A stretch of 64,000 bases of DNA from Myxococcales bacterium (lineage in GTDB: Bacteria; Myxococcota_A; Polyangia; Polyangiales; Polyangiaceae): the NCBI GenBank assembly GCA_004193285.1, contig SECP01000017.1, forward strand, positions 1-64,000, in the 5' to 3' direction. Shown here piece by piece: positions 41,903 to 49,561 of the stretch. Below the pieces are notes generated by a model. The model was not told where the DNA came from. It saw only the letters and a program-made list of their open reading frames with translations, and ran no database searches. The position numbers and the translations under genes were made by a program. Position 1 is the stretch's first letter; each line of letters starts with the position of its first letter.

Positions 41903-44356
41903 ATGAACTCGAGTCCCCCGAAGGCCTCCACTAGCTCCCGGCCCCCCGCGGCGCTGGGCGGCGCAGATGGCGGACGCCGCATCACCGCGCTGGCCGCTGG
42001 CGGTTCCGTGCTCCTCCTCTCGGTGACCGCGGTCGCGCTCTGGCCGCGTACTTACGGCACGGAGGCTACCTTCGTCGTGGAGGGCGGCGCGGTGGCTAAC
42101 CCGGCTGCGCTCGCCGGTCGGGTGGAGGCGACGCTGCTAGAGCGCGACGAGCTGGCGCGCGTAGCTATCGAGCTGCCGCCAGAGCTTCGGTCGCCGGATC
42201 CAATCGGTAGACTGCGCGCCGGCATTCGAGTGCAGTCGCGCGGTCCTCTCGGCTACGTCGTGGAGTTTCGCGGCAGTGAGCCGAAGAGCGTTCAGCGGAT
42301 CGCAAACCTGCTCGCGGATCGCGCGGTGGCCCTCGTGCCCAAGCTCGCGGCGACCCCGCAAGATCAAGCTCCGGCCCAAGCGCTCGCCGCCCGCACCCGC
42401 GCCGTGACCGAGTTCTTGACCGCGCATCCGGAGGTCACCTTGGAGACGCCGAGCGGCAAGGCGCCGACGGCCGACAGTGGTCTCGAGGCGCTCCGCACGG
42501 AGAAGCGCCAAATCGAGCAGCGGCTCACGACGGGTGCGACGGACAACCCCTACGCAGACCCCGAGCAGAGCCCGGAGCTATTGAACCGGCGCCTCACCGA
42601 GCTCAAGAACACGATCGCGCGGCGGGAGAAGGCGCTCAAGGAGCCGAAGCCGACCTCACCACCGGCTGCCTCTCCGGATCTCGTCGCCCAGTGGCGCCAA
42701 CTGCTCGCGGAGCTTGCCGCCGCCCAGGGTGCCGCCAGCCAGCCTACCGCCGCCGTAGCCCCGGCAAAGGCTCGGATCACCGCGCGTGCTGCGTTGCCCA
42801 CCTCGCCGATCACGCCCAATCGGCTGGTTCTCAGCATCGTGGCGCTGTTACTTTCGGCGGCAGCGGGGCTCATCGCCTATGTCCTGCCGCGCAAGGCGGA
42901 GCCAGCGCGACGCGGTGGCCCCCGCTCGACGCGTCCCGCTCCGTCTGACCCGCCCGGCGCGCTGGCGCCTGGCGTTGCGCGCAGTGAGCCGCTTCGCCCT
43001 CGCAGCGAGCCGCCGATCCCCAGGTCGGACCCGCCGCCGCCTGGCCCGCCCGCCGGCTCCGAGCCACCGGGGCCCATCGCGGTGCAGCGCACGGTCGTGC
43101 TCGGCCCCTCCGGCTCGAGCAGCAGCGCGCCGCCTCCAGCCGGCCTGCTACCGGCGCGTTCGCAGACCACTCCTGGGCTGCAGGCACCCGCGGCGGCCGC
43201 GGTCAGCGCCGCGCGATCGGCAACCGCAGCGCTGGCCGCAGCTGGCACGCCGGTGTTCGGCTCGCGCCCGCCGCCCGGAGCTGGCAGCTACTCCGTGTCT
43301 TCGTCTCATCCGCCGCCGATGGACGCACGCAGCGCCTCTCGCACGTCCGTGGAACGGCTTTCGCCGCTCCAGTCCGCGCACCCACCCGCCGGCACGAGCC
43401 CAGCCATCGCTCCCGGGCCTACGGCACGCCCCGTGACTTCTTCGGCACCTCAGGGCGGGAGCGTGCCCCAAATCGTCAGCCGGCCTCCGGCGCTCGACCC
43501 GGAGGCGGAGTCTTGGGCCGCCCACTTCGAGGCGCCTCCACCGGCCGAGCCGACGCGGCCGACTCACCCTCAGCCCACCCCCCCGGTGGCCGAGGAGGAC
43601 GAAGCGCCGCGCAAACGAAGCCGCTGGAAGACCCAAGCCATGGGCTCGATGGTGCCGCTCGAGGTCATGAGCGCGCGGAACGAGCTCCCTCCTCCGAGTG
43701 AGGCCATCGAGAGCGTGCGCTCTCGCCCCCTCGCGCGGCAGGTGCCGAGCCCGAACGCGACGACGATCGTGCACCACGACGTCCCCCTGGGCTGGAGCCC
43801 GCAGGTAAGCAGCAAGAGCGCCGACATCACGCAGCTGCGCGACGCGGTGCTGCACGCGGCCACCGGCGTACGCCTCACGCTCCTCGTCACCGGCAACGCT
43901 CGTTTGGAGCGGGCTCAGGTCGCGAGCGGCCTCGCCTTGGCGCTCGCCGAGGCCGGCGCACGGACCCTGCTGGTCGAAGCGGATTTCGACAACCCGGAGC
44001 TGCACCGCGTGCTGTCTCTCAACGCGCCACCCGGAGCTGGGTTCACTCAGCAGCTCATGGCGCGCCGCAATGCGCGCCACCCCGAGCCGTGGACGGTCAT
44101 GCGCTGCTCGGCCAACCTGGGGGTGCTCCCAGAGAGCCGCTTCCGCTCACCAGGCCTGGTGGTCTCGCGCGAGTTCGAAGGCGCGCTGCAGGATTTGAGC
44201 GAGCAGCATCACCTCGTGCTGGTGCACGCGCCTTCTCTTGCTCACCCGGAAGACCTGCGGCCGCTCGGCCCCTTCGCTCAAGGCGCGGTCTTCGTGGAAC
44301 CTGGCAAGCCAAGCCAGCTCCGCTTGGGCGTGAACCCACTCCAGGGCTGGGTTTGA
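41903..44356 (+). CDS. Wzz/BY-kinase-like chain-length protein with degenerate P-loop
   Basis: The 817-residue protein has a Wzz-like periplasmic part between two transmembrane helices (about 28-47 and 309-331). A long, disordered Pro/Ser/Ala/Arg-rich linker (about 335-560) follows. The C-terminal domain (about 640-817) resembles BY-kinase/CpsD ATPases: LLVTGNARLERAQVASGLALALAEAG sits where VTSxxPGEGKS should be, then TLLVEADFDNPELHRVL matches Walker A', and SANLGVLPESRF plus HHLVLVHAPS occupy the Walker B position. The P-loop GKT/S lysine is missing, and the tail has no Tyr cluster. Family role is control of polysaccharide chain length; here a pseudo-kinase role is likely. It sits directly after the glycosylphosphotransferase. 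Confidence 0.82.
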   Translation: MNSSPPKASTSSRPPAALGGADGGRRITALAAGGSVLLLSVTAVALWPRTYGTEATFVVEGGAVANPAALAGRVEATLLERDELARVAIELPPELRSPDPIGRLRAGIRVQSRGPLGYVVEFRGSEPKSVQRIANLLADRAVALVPKLAATPQDQAPAQALAARTRAVTEFLTAHPEVTLETPSGKAPTADSGLEALRTEKRQIEQRLTTGATDNPYADPEQSPELLNRRLTELKNTIARREKALKEPKPTSPPAASPDLVAQWRQLLAELAAAQGAASQPTAAVAPAKARITARAALPTSPITPNRLVLSIVALLLSAAAGLIAYVLPRKAEPARRGGPRSTRPAPSDPPGALAPGVARSEPLRPRSEPPIPRSDPPPPGPPAGSEPPGPIAVQRTVVLGPSGSSSSAPPPAGLLPARSQTTPGLQAPAAAAVSAARSATAALAAAGTPVFGSRPPPGAGSYSVSSSHPPPMDARSASRTSVERLSPLQSAHPPAGTSPAIAPGPTARPVTSSAPQGGSVPQIVSRPPALDPEAESWAAHFEAPPPAEPTRPTHPQPTPPVAEEDEAPRKRSRWKTQAMGSMVPLEVMSARNELPPPSEAIESVRSRPLARQVPSPNATTIVHHDVPLGWSPQVSSKSADITQLRDAVLHAATGVRLTLLVTGNARLERAQVASGLALALAEAGARTLLVEADFDNPELHRVLSLNAPPGAGFTQQLMARRNARHPEPWTVMRCSANLGVLPESRFRSPGLVVSREFEGALQDLSEQHHLVLVHAPSLAHPEDLRPLGPFAQGAVFVEPGKPSQLRLGVNPLQGWV

Positions 44357-44360
44357 GCCG

Positions 44361-45116
44361 TCAGCCCGAGAGCTTCTGCACGGCCACGATTTTGAAAAAC
44401 TCCGGGTCGCGCAACAGGTAGCGCGCGGCCAAGCGCTTAGGCTCACGTCCGAGCCGGTACGCCCACTCGAGCCCAGAACGCGACATCCACGCCGGTGCAC
44501 GCGGTACGGTGCCGGCCGCGAAGTCCACCACCGCTCCGAAGCCGATCAAGACCGCCGGCGCCAGCAGCTGCCGATTGCGATCGCTGAACAGCTCCTGCTT
44601 CGGCGCACCTAGGCAAACGAACACCAAGTCCGCCTTGGCTTTGGAGAGCCGCTCGACCGACGCCCGCTCTTCGTCCGTCGCGGTGAGGGCGATGCGCGGC
44701 GACATCGTCTCGACGATTTGCAGATGGGGCAGGCGCTGCTTGAGGTTTTCCGCCGCCCGCTCGGCGACGCCGGGGCCGCCACCAACGAGCGCGATTTTGA
44801 GGTTCTCGGCCGCGGCGCGCTCGATGAGCGGGTCGAACATGTCCGAGCCGCTGAGCTTCTCCGGAAGTGGCGTGCCGAGCCAACGAGCGGCCCACATCAC
44901 CGGCATGCCGTCCACCAGCGACAGCGCGGCGCGCCCGTAGGCTTCCCTAAACGTCGCGTCGTGCTCGGCCTGGACCACGTGGTCCACGTTCGGCGTGAAC
45001 ACGGTGCCTCCCCGCCCTTCGCGGACGAGGCGCACAATCGCGTCGAGCGCCTGCTGCCGATCGAGCACGTCGACCGGAAGCGCTCCGATGCGGATTCTGG
45101 TTTTGGGGGCGCTCAC
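44361..45116 (-). CDS. WecG/TagA/CpsF-type glycosyltransferase
   Basis: The product (251 residues from a GTG at 45116) fits the WecG/TagA family that adds N-acetylmannosamine-like sugars to lipid-linked acceptors. Its motifs are NVDHVVQAEHDATFREAYGRA, LVDGMPVMWAARWLG, KIALVGGGPGVAERAAE, DLVFVCLGAPKQE, GFGAVVDFAAG and LEWAYRLGREPKRLAARY. The gene is convergent with the BY-kinase-like gene and 4 nt apart from it. GTG was chosen because it overlaps the upstream small gene by 4 nt (GTGA), giving translational coupling. The exact sugar is unknown. Confidence 0.92.
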   Translation of the reverse strand: MSAPKTRIRIGALPVDVLDRQQALDAIVRLVREGRGGTVFTPNVDHVVQAEHDATFREAYGRAALSLVDGMPVMWAARWLGTPLPEKLSGSDMFDPLIERAAAENLKIALVGGGPGVAERAAENLKQRLPHLQIVETMSPRIALTATDEERASVERLSKAKADLVFVCLGAPKQELFSDRNRQLLAPAVLIGFGAVVDFAAGTVPRAPAWMSRSGLEWAYRLGREPKRLAARYLLRDPEFFKIVAVQKLSG

Positions 45117-45352
45117 GCGAAGCTGAGGCGCCCGACCCAGCTGGTCTTGCCCCACTTGACCGCGGCCTTGGCAATCTCGGCCATGGTCGCGTCGTCCGCA
45201 CCCTGGGCCGCCGTCACTTCCACCCGAGGAATGGTCCGGAACTGACCTACACGAAGGTCATCCAGGATGCGCACGACGTCGTACATGCCGCGTTCGACAC
45301 GAACGATGCGGTAGGTAACGCCCGCGACCTGAACCATACCTTTGACGTGCAT
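45113..45352 (-). CDS. 79-residue hypothetical protein coupled to the glycosyltransferase
   Basis: This is a 79-residue soluble, mixed alpha/beta protein with no known motif. Sequence: an N-terminal beta stretch (GMVQVAGVTYRIVRVERGMYDVVRIL), a turn (DDLRVGQFRTIPRVEV) and an Ala-rich helix. AGGAG lies 10 nt before the ATG at 45352, and its stop overlaps the start of the WecG-type gene. It has codon bias like its neighbours and a good ribosome site, so I regard it as a real gene. A regulatory or accessory role in exopolysaccharide synthesis is inference only. Confidence 0.65.
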   Translation of the reverse strand: MHVKGMVQVAGVTYRIVRVERGMYDVVRILDDLRVGQFRTIPRVEVTAAQGADDATMAEIAKAAVKWGKTSWVGRLSFA

Positions 45353-45378
45353 TGCTTGCGCTCTCCTGTTTGCGTGTG

Positions 45379-45394
45379 CAGTGCGCCAGCACTG
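45379..45394 (-). other. Inverted repeat in the leader of the 79-residue gene
   Basis: CAGTGC (45379-45384) is mirrored by GCACTG (45389-45394) over GCCA. It lies 27-42 nt upstream of the small gene start and may be an operator or an mRNA hairpin. Confidence 0.35.
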
Positions 45395-45538
45395 TCTTAC
45401 AGCGGCAAGCCCACCGTGTGAAGGGGCAAAACAGCACCCCCCCCTAGCGCGACGGCAGACAGGCGGGAAATACGCGCGGTTTGTCGGTTTGGCCGTCCGG
45501 GGTCCTTGAGCCCCAGGCTCGACCGGCGGCGGCGTGTT

Positions 45539-46387
45539 ATGCCTGACCGCATGAGCGTGAGCGCCGCGAACTCCAAGCTAACGCGCCTCGTCGACCTGCT
45601 CGGTCAGGCTGGCTCCGTGCTCGTTTGCTACTCGGGCGGAATCGACAGCGCGGTCGTCCTCGCCGCGGCAAGCCGCGCCCTCGGCTCACGCGCGGTGGGG
45701 ATGACCGCCGTCAGCCCCAGCTTGCCCGCCAGCGAGCGCGAGGATGCGGAGCGCATTGCGCGTGAGGTCGGAGCCGAGCATCGCCTGGTGGAGAGCGCCG
45801 AGCTCCTCCGCGAAGGGTACGTCAACAACGGCCCAGACCGCTGCTTTCACTGCAAGAGCGAGCTCTACGACCTGGCGGCTCAAAAACGAATCGAGTGGCA
45901 GCTGGCCGTAGTCGTCAACGGCACCAACCTGGACGACCTGGGCGACTACCGGCCCGGCCTAGAAGCGGCCAAGCTCGCTGGCGTTCGGAGCCCTTTCGTG
46001 GAGCTTGGCTTTCGCAAGGCCGACGTGCGTGAGGTGGCGCAAGAGCTTGGGCTGAGCGCGTGGGACAAGCCCGCGGCCGCGTGCCTCTCGAGCCGCATCC
46101 CCTACGGGACGAGCGTGACGCCCGAGCGACTGCAGCAAGTGGGCGGCTTCGAGGCCGCGCTTCGCGAGCTCGGGTTTCGTCGCAGCCGCGTGCGCTACCA
46201 CGACAAGATCGCGCGCATCGAGCTGGATTTGGAGGATCTGCCGCGCCTCCTGGAGCCCGCGACTCGCGGCGCCGTCCTCGCCGCCGGCAAGGCAAACGGG
46301 TTCGTTTACGTCACTCTGGACTTGGCCGGGTATCGCATGGGCTCGCACAACGAGGTGCTGAGCGGCCGTTCGTTGCGAATCGTCTGA
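45539..46387 (+). CDS. larE: LarE-like ATP-dependent sacrificial sulfur transferase
   Basis: The protein (282 residues from the ATG at 45539; an alternative ATG is at 45551) has the PP-loop SGGIDSA motif (YSGGIDSAVV) and the LarE signature: NNGPDRCFHCKSELYD, NGTNLDDLGDYRPGLEAA, ELGLSAWDKPAAACLSSRIPYG. The Cys in ACLSSRIP (182) corresponds to the sulfur-donating Cys of Lactobacillus LarE. LarE makes the pyridinium dithio-carboxylate nickel cofactor for lactate racemase-like LarA enzymes. larA, larB and larC are not in this window, so it is either an orphan or used for another LarA-family enzyme. It is divergent from the 79-residue gene and followed by a palindrome. Confidence 0.88.
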   Translation: MPDRMSVSAANSKLTRLVDLLGQAGSVLVCYSGGIDSAVVLAAASRALGSRAVGMTAVSPSLPASEREDAERIAREVGAEHRLVESAELLREGYVNNGPDRCFHCKSELYDLAAQKRIEWQLAVVVNGTNLDDLGDYRPGLEAAKLAGVRSPFVELGFRKADVREVAQELGLSAWDKPAAACLSSRIPYGTSVTPERLQQVGGFEAALRELGFRRSRVRYHDKIARIELDLEDLPRLLEPATRGAVLAAGKANGFVYVTLDLAGYRMGSHNEVLSGRSLRIV

Positions 46388-46435
46388 CGAACGCGCCGGA
46401 GCACTGAGCGGCGTCTCGGGTGGAGGCCCGGTTAC

Positions 46436-46457
46436 GGGTTGCCCAGCTGGGCAACCC
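46436..46457. terminator. 22-bp perfect palindrome after larE
   Basis: Two 11-base arms, GGGTTGCCCAG and CTGGGCAACCC, form an uninterrupted palindrome 48 nt after the larE stop. As RNA it folds as a 9-bp stem with an AGCT loop. No T-tract is present. It lies between the ends of convergent larE and pnp and could act in both directions. Confidence 0.5.
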
Positions 46458-46485
46458 CAACAGAAACACGGCCTCCTCACCCTCC

Positions 46486-46555
46486 AAAGAAAAGAGCCGG
46501 CTGGGCCCTCCGCGTCCCGAGCCGAAGCTCCAAGACGTGAGTGCCTGCCGGCTCT
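46486..46555 (-). terminator. Intrinsic terminator of pnp with nested UUCG hairpin
   Basis: On the minus strand, AGAGCCGGC (46555-46547) pairs with GCCGGCTCT (46501-46493), which is followed at once by TTTCTTT. Within the loop, GAGC-TTCG-GCTC (46530-46519) forms a very stable UUCG tetraloop hairpin. This lies about 35 nt after the pnp stop. Confidence 0.72.
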
Positions 46556-46590
46556 CTTACCCGCGGATTGCCCGCGCTCGACCGACGCTC

Positions 46591-48834
46591 TCAGCGACGA
46601 TCGCGCCGCGGTCCGCGGTCACGACCACCGCCGCCGCGATCACCGCCGCGGTCGCGGCCGCCGCTGCCGCCACGGGGCGGGCCGCCGCCCTGCTCACGGG
46701 CACGAGCGATCCGCTCCTTCGCCTGCTCGCCGAGGTCCCCTTCCGGGAACGGCAGCAGCTCACGGCGGGTGAGGCGCACCTTGCCATCCCGCTCGACGCT
46801 GATGACCTTGACCTCGATCTCGTCGCCCTCTTTGAGGACGTCGGCCGGGTTCTCGATGCGCTCGTGGGCGATCTCCGAGACGTGAAGGAGCGCCTCGTTG
46901 TTCGGCAAGATCTCCACGAAGGCGCCGAAGTCCACCAGGCGCTTGATGGTGCCCTTGTAGATGCGGCCGACCTCGGGCTCGGCCGTGAGCCCTTCGATGA
47001 TCTGGATCGCGCGCTTCACCGCGTCCGAGTCCGCGCTGGCCACCGCGACGGTGCCGTCGTCGTTCACGTCCACGCTGCAGCCCGTCTGGTCGATGATGCC
47101 CTTGATGGTCTTACCGCCGGGGCCAATGATGATGCGGATCTGGTCCGGCTTGACCTTCACGGTCGTGATACGCGGGGCCCAGCGGTTGATTTCCACGCGG
47201 GGGACACTGAGCGTCTCCGCCATCTTCCCGAGAATGTGCACGCGACCGGCGCGCGCTTGCTCGAGCGCTTGCTCCAGCACGCGTCGCTCCAGGCCCTCGA
47301 TCTTGATGTCCATCTGAATGGCGGTGATGCCCTTATCGGTACCGCACACCTTGAAGTCCATGTCACCGAGGTGATCCTCGTCACCGAGGATGTCGCTCAA
47401 GATCGCGACCTTGCCGCCCTCCGTGATGAGACCCATCGCGATGCCCGCGACGGGTTTACGGATCGGAACGCCGCAGTCCATGAGGCTGAGGCTGGCGCCG
47501 CAGACGCTCGCCATCGAGCTGGAGCCGTTGGACTCCAAGATCTCGCTCACGATGCGGATCGTGTACGGGAAGTCGTCGTGGCCCGGCAGAAGGCGCGTCA
47601 CCGCGCGCTCCGCCAGTGCGCCGTGACCGACCTCGCGGCGACCGGGCCCGCGCATCGGCTTCGTTTCGCCGGTGCTGAAGGGCGGGAAGTTGTAATGAAG
47701 CATGAAACGCTTCCAGCTCTCGCCGGTGAGCGCGTCGATCTTCTGCTCGTCGCTCGCGGTGCCGAGCGTGGCGGTGACGATGGCTTGCGTCTCGCCGCGC
47801 TGAAAGAGCGCCGAGCCGTGAACGCGAGGCAGCAGGCCAACCTCGCAGGAGATCGGGCGAATCGTCGTCGTGTCGCGGCCGTCGATGCGCTTGCCGGTGT
47901 CCAGCACCATGCCGCGCACGACCGCGTACTTGCGGTTCTCGATCTCTTCTTTGACGAGCTTCTCGACGGTGGCGAACACCTCGGCGCCCATCTCCACCGT
48001 GAGGGCCGCGATGACTTCCTTCTTGATCGCGCCGTAAGCCTCGTAGCGAGCCTTCTTCTCCTTGATGACGCAGGCGACCTTGAGCTTGTCGTCGGCCAGC
48101 CTCGCCACCTGAGCGGCGATGGTCGGGTCGATCTTCGGCACCGCGAACTCGCGCTTGGGCTTGCCCACTGCGGCGCGGATCTTCTCGATCAGGCCGATGA
48201 CCTTCTGCGCCTCGTTGAAGGCAAAATAGAGGGCGTCGATGATCTCGGCCTCGCTCGCCTCTTCCGCGCCGCCTTCCACCATGACGATCGCGTCTTTGGT
48301 GCAGGCGACGATGAGGTCGATGTCGGCCTTGGAGCTCTGGTCGAACGTCGGCAGCGCGACGAGCTCACCTTCGACGCGCGCCACGCGCATCCCGGCGATG
48401 GGACCACCCCACGGGATGTCCGAGATGTGCAGGGCCGCGCTGGCCGTGGACATCGCCAGCACGTCCGTCGGGTTCTCTTTGTCCGAAGACAAGATGGTCG
48501 CGATGACCTGCGTGTCCTTCTTGTAGCCTTCCGGGAACAAGGGGCGCAGCGGGCGATCCATCAGGCGCGAGGCGAGCACCTCGTAATCGCGCAGGCGACC
48601 TTCACGCTTGAAGAAGCCGCCCGGGATCTTGCCGGCGGCGTAGGTCTTTTCGACGTACTCACAGGTGAGCGGAAAGAAGTCGAGGCCGGGGCGCTCTTCC
48701 GTGGATACGGCGGTCACGAGCACCATGCTCTCGCCGTAGGTGGCGAGCACGGCGCCGTGCGCCAGCTTGGCGAGGCGACCAGTTTCAAAAGTGAGCTGGC
48801 GCCCACCAACCATCACAGATTCACGTACGAACAT
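46591..48834 (-). CDS. pnp: Polyribonucleotide nucleotidyltransferase (PNPase)
   Basis: The 747-residue exoribonuclease has two RNase PH cores (about 10-145 and 320-550; FPEGYKKDTQVIATILSSDKENP, GRDTTTIRPISCEVGLLPRVHGSALFQRGETQ, DDFPYTIRIVSEILESNGSSSMASVCG), a helical linker, a KH domain (IRIIIGPGGKTIKGIIDQTG) and an S1 domain (YKGTIKRLVDFGAFVEILPNNEALLHVSEIA). A Gly/Arg/Asp-rich tail of about 40 residues (GGGPPRGGSGGRDRGG type) is longer than in E. coli. It degrades RNA 3'-5' with phosphate. rpsO is upstream on the same strand, the classical order. GGAGGG precedes the ATG at 48834. Confidence 0.97.
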   Translation of the reverse strand: MFVRESVMVGGRQLTFETGRLAKLAHGAVLATYGESMVLVTAVSTEERPGLDFFPLTCEYVEKTYAAGKIPGGFFKREGRLRDYEVLASRLMDRPLRPLFPEGYKKDTQVIATILSSDKENPTDVLAMSTASAALHISDIPWGGPIAGMRVARVEGELVALPTFDQSSKADIDLIVACTKDAIVMVEGGAEEASEAEIIDALYFAFNEAQKVIGLIEKIRAAVGKPKREFAVPKIDPTIAAQVARLADDKLKVACVIKEKKARYEAYGAIKKEVIAALTVEMGAEVFATVEKLVKEEIENRKYAVVRGMVLDTGKRIDGRDTTTIRPISCEVGLLPRVHGSALFQRGETQAIVTATLGTASDEQKIDALTGESWKRFMLHYNFPPFSTGETKPMRGPGRREVGHGALAERAVTRLLPGHDDFPYTIRIVSEILESNGSSSMASVCGASLSLMDCGVPIRKPVAGIAMGLITEGGKVAILSDILGDEDHLGDMDFKVCGTDKGITAIQMDIKIEGLERRVLEQALEQARAGRVHILGKMAETLSVPRVEINRWAPRITTVKVKPDQIRIIIGPGGKTIKGIIDQTGCSVDVNDDGTVAVASADSDAVKRAIQIIEGLTAEPEVGRIYKGTIKRLVDFGAFVEILPNNEALLHVSEIAHERIENPADVLKEGDEIEVKVISVERDGKVRLTRRELLPFPEGDLGEQAKERIARAREQGGGPPRGGSGGRDRGGDRGGGGRDRGPRRDRR

Positions 48835-49002
48835 GCTGCTCCCTCCAACGGGATGGGTCGCTAACGTGCGACGAAACGCCGGGAGCGGGCACCTCCTTCA
48901 GCCTCGATTCCTGGAGCAGTGCTCACGCAGAGCTCCACGAAGCGAAGATGAAAGCGGACAGGCCCGCGCCCGGAATTTTAACTAGTGGTGAAGCGCAAAG
49001 CC

Positions 49003-49272
49003 TTACTTGCGTAGGCTGAGGGCGCTCACGACCTTACGGTAGCGCTCGACGTTCGAGCGCTTCAAATAATCCAGCAGGCGGCGACGCTGACCCACGAGCT
49101 TCAACAAGCCACGGCGCGAGTGATGGTCCTTCTTGTGAACCTTGAAGTGCTCGGTCAGATACTCGATGCGCTGGCTGAGCAGCGCGATTTGCACTTCAGG
49201 CGAACCCGTATCGGTCTCGTGCGTGCGGAACTTAGTGATCGTGGACGTCTTGGCCTCGGGCGCGAGGGGCAT
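49003..49272 (-). CDS. rpsO: 30S ribosomal protein S15
   Basis: The 89-residue protein has the full S15 signature: [52 protein letters not shown]. It binds 16S rRNA early in 30S assembly and can repress its own mRNA. It is the first gene of the rpsO-pnp pair, 168 nt upstream of pnp. Ribosome site AAGGA lies 6 nt before the ATG, and a strong sigma-70 promoter lies just upstream. Confidence 0.98.
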   Translation of the reverse strand: MPLAPEAKTSTITKFRTHETDTGSPEVQIALLSQRIEYLTEHFKVHKKDHHSRRGLLKLVGQRRRLLDYLKRSNVERYRKVVSALSLRK

Positions 49273-49305
49273 GTGCTTCCTTTCGAATTCCTTTTTGAGC
49301 GCGCG

Positions 49306-49333
49306 AGTATACGCACCGTTTTCGGCCGGTCAA
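49306..49333 (-). promoter_or_regulatory. Sigma-70 promoter of rpsO-pnp
   Basis: On the minus strand TTGACC (49333-49328) and TATACT (49311-49306) are separated by 16 nt. Both hexamers differ from consensus at one base. The predicted leader is about 27 nt. Confidence 0.75.
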
Positions 49334-49493
49334 CCCGCGCTTTCCCTAACGCCTGTTCAGGCCCGGCAATGCACCAAATAACCCGGATCTTCACGCAATT
49401 TGCGCTCGACCGGAATCGCGCGGACCTCGCTCGTCAGCTGGGCCGGACGAGTAAACCGATGGCGCCGGGCAATTTTTCCGCGACTCGTCGCAG

Positions 49494-49512
49494 GGTGGAG
49501 AGGCTCTCCACC
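49494..49512. other. Hairpin between rpsO and the outer-membrane-like gene
   Basis: GGTGGAGA (49494-49501) pairs with TCTCCACC (49505-49512) over a 3-nt loop, about 50 nt beyond the stop of the minus-strand gene ending at 49562. It may mark the end of that transcript; no T-tract follows. The rest of 49273-49561 holds the rpsO promoter and no gene I can support. Confidence 0.4.
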
Positions 49513-49561
49513 GTCCGGAAGGGGGCCGTTGTGGGCGACGCGGCATCCCCCCGCTGGCGGG

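Noticed and set aside
46420..48864. 814-codon plus-strand open frame opposite pnp
   Set aside because: It mirrors pnp codons (GC-rich third positions give few stops), reads as Asp/Arg/His/Leu low-complexity, and has no motif.
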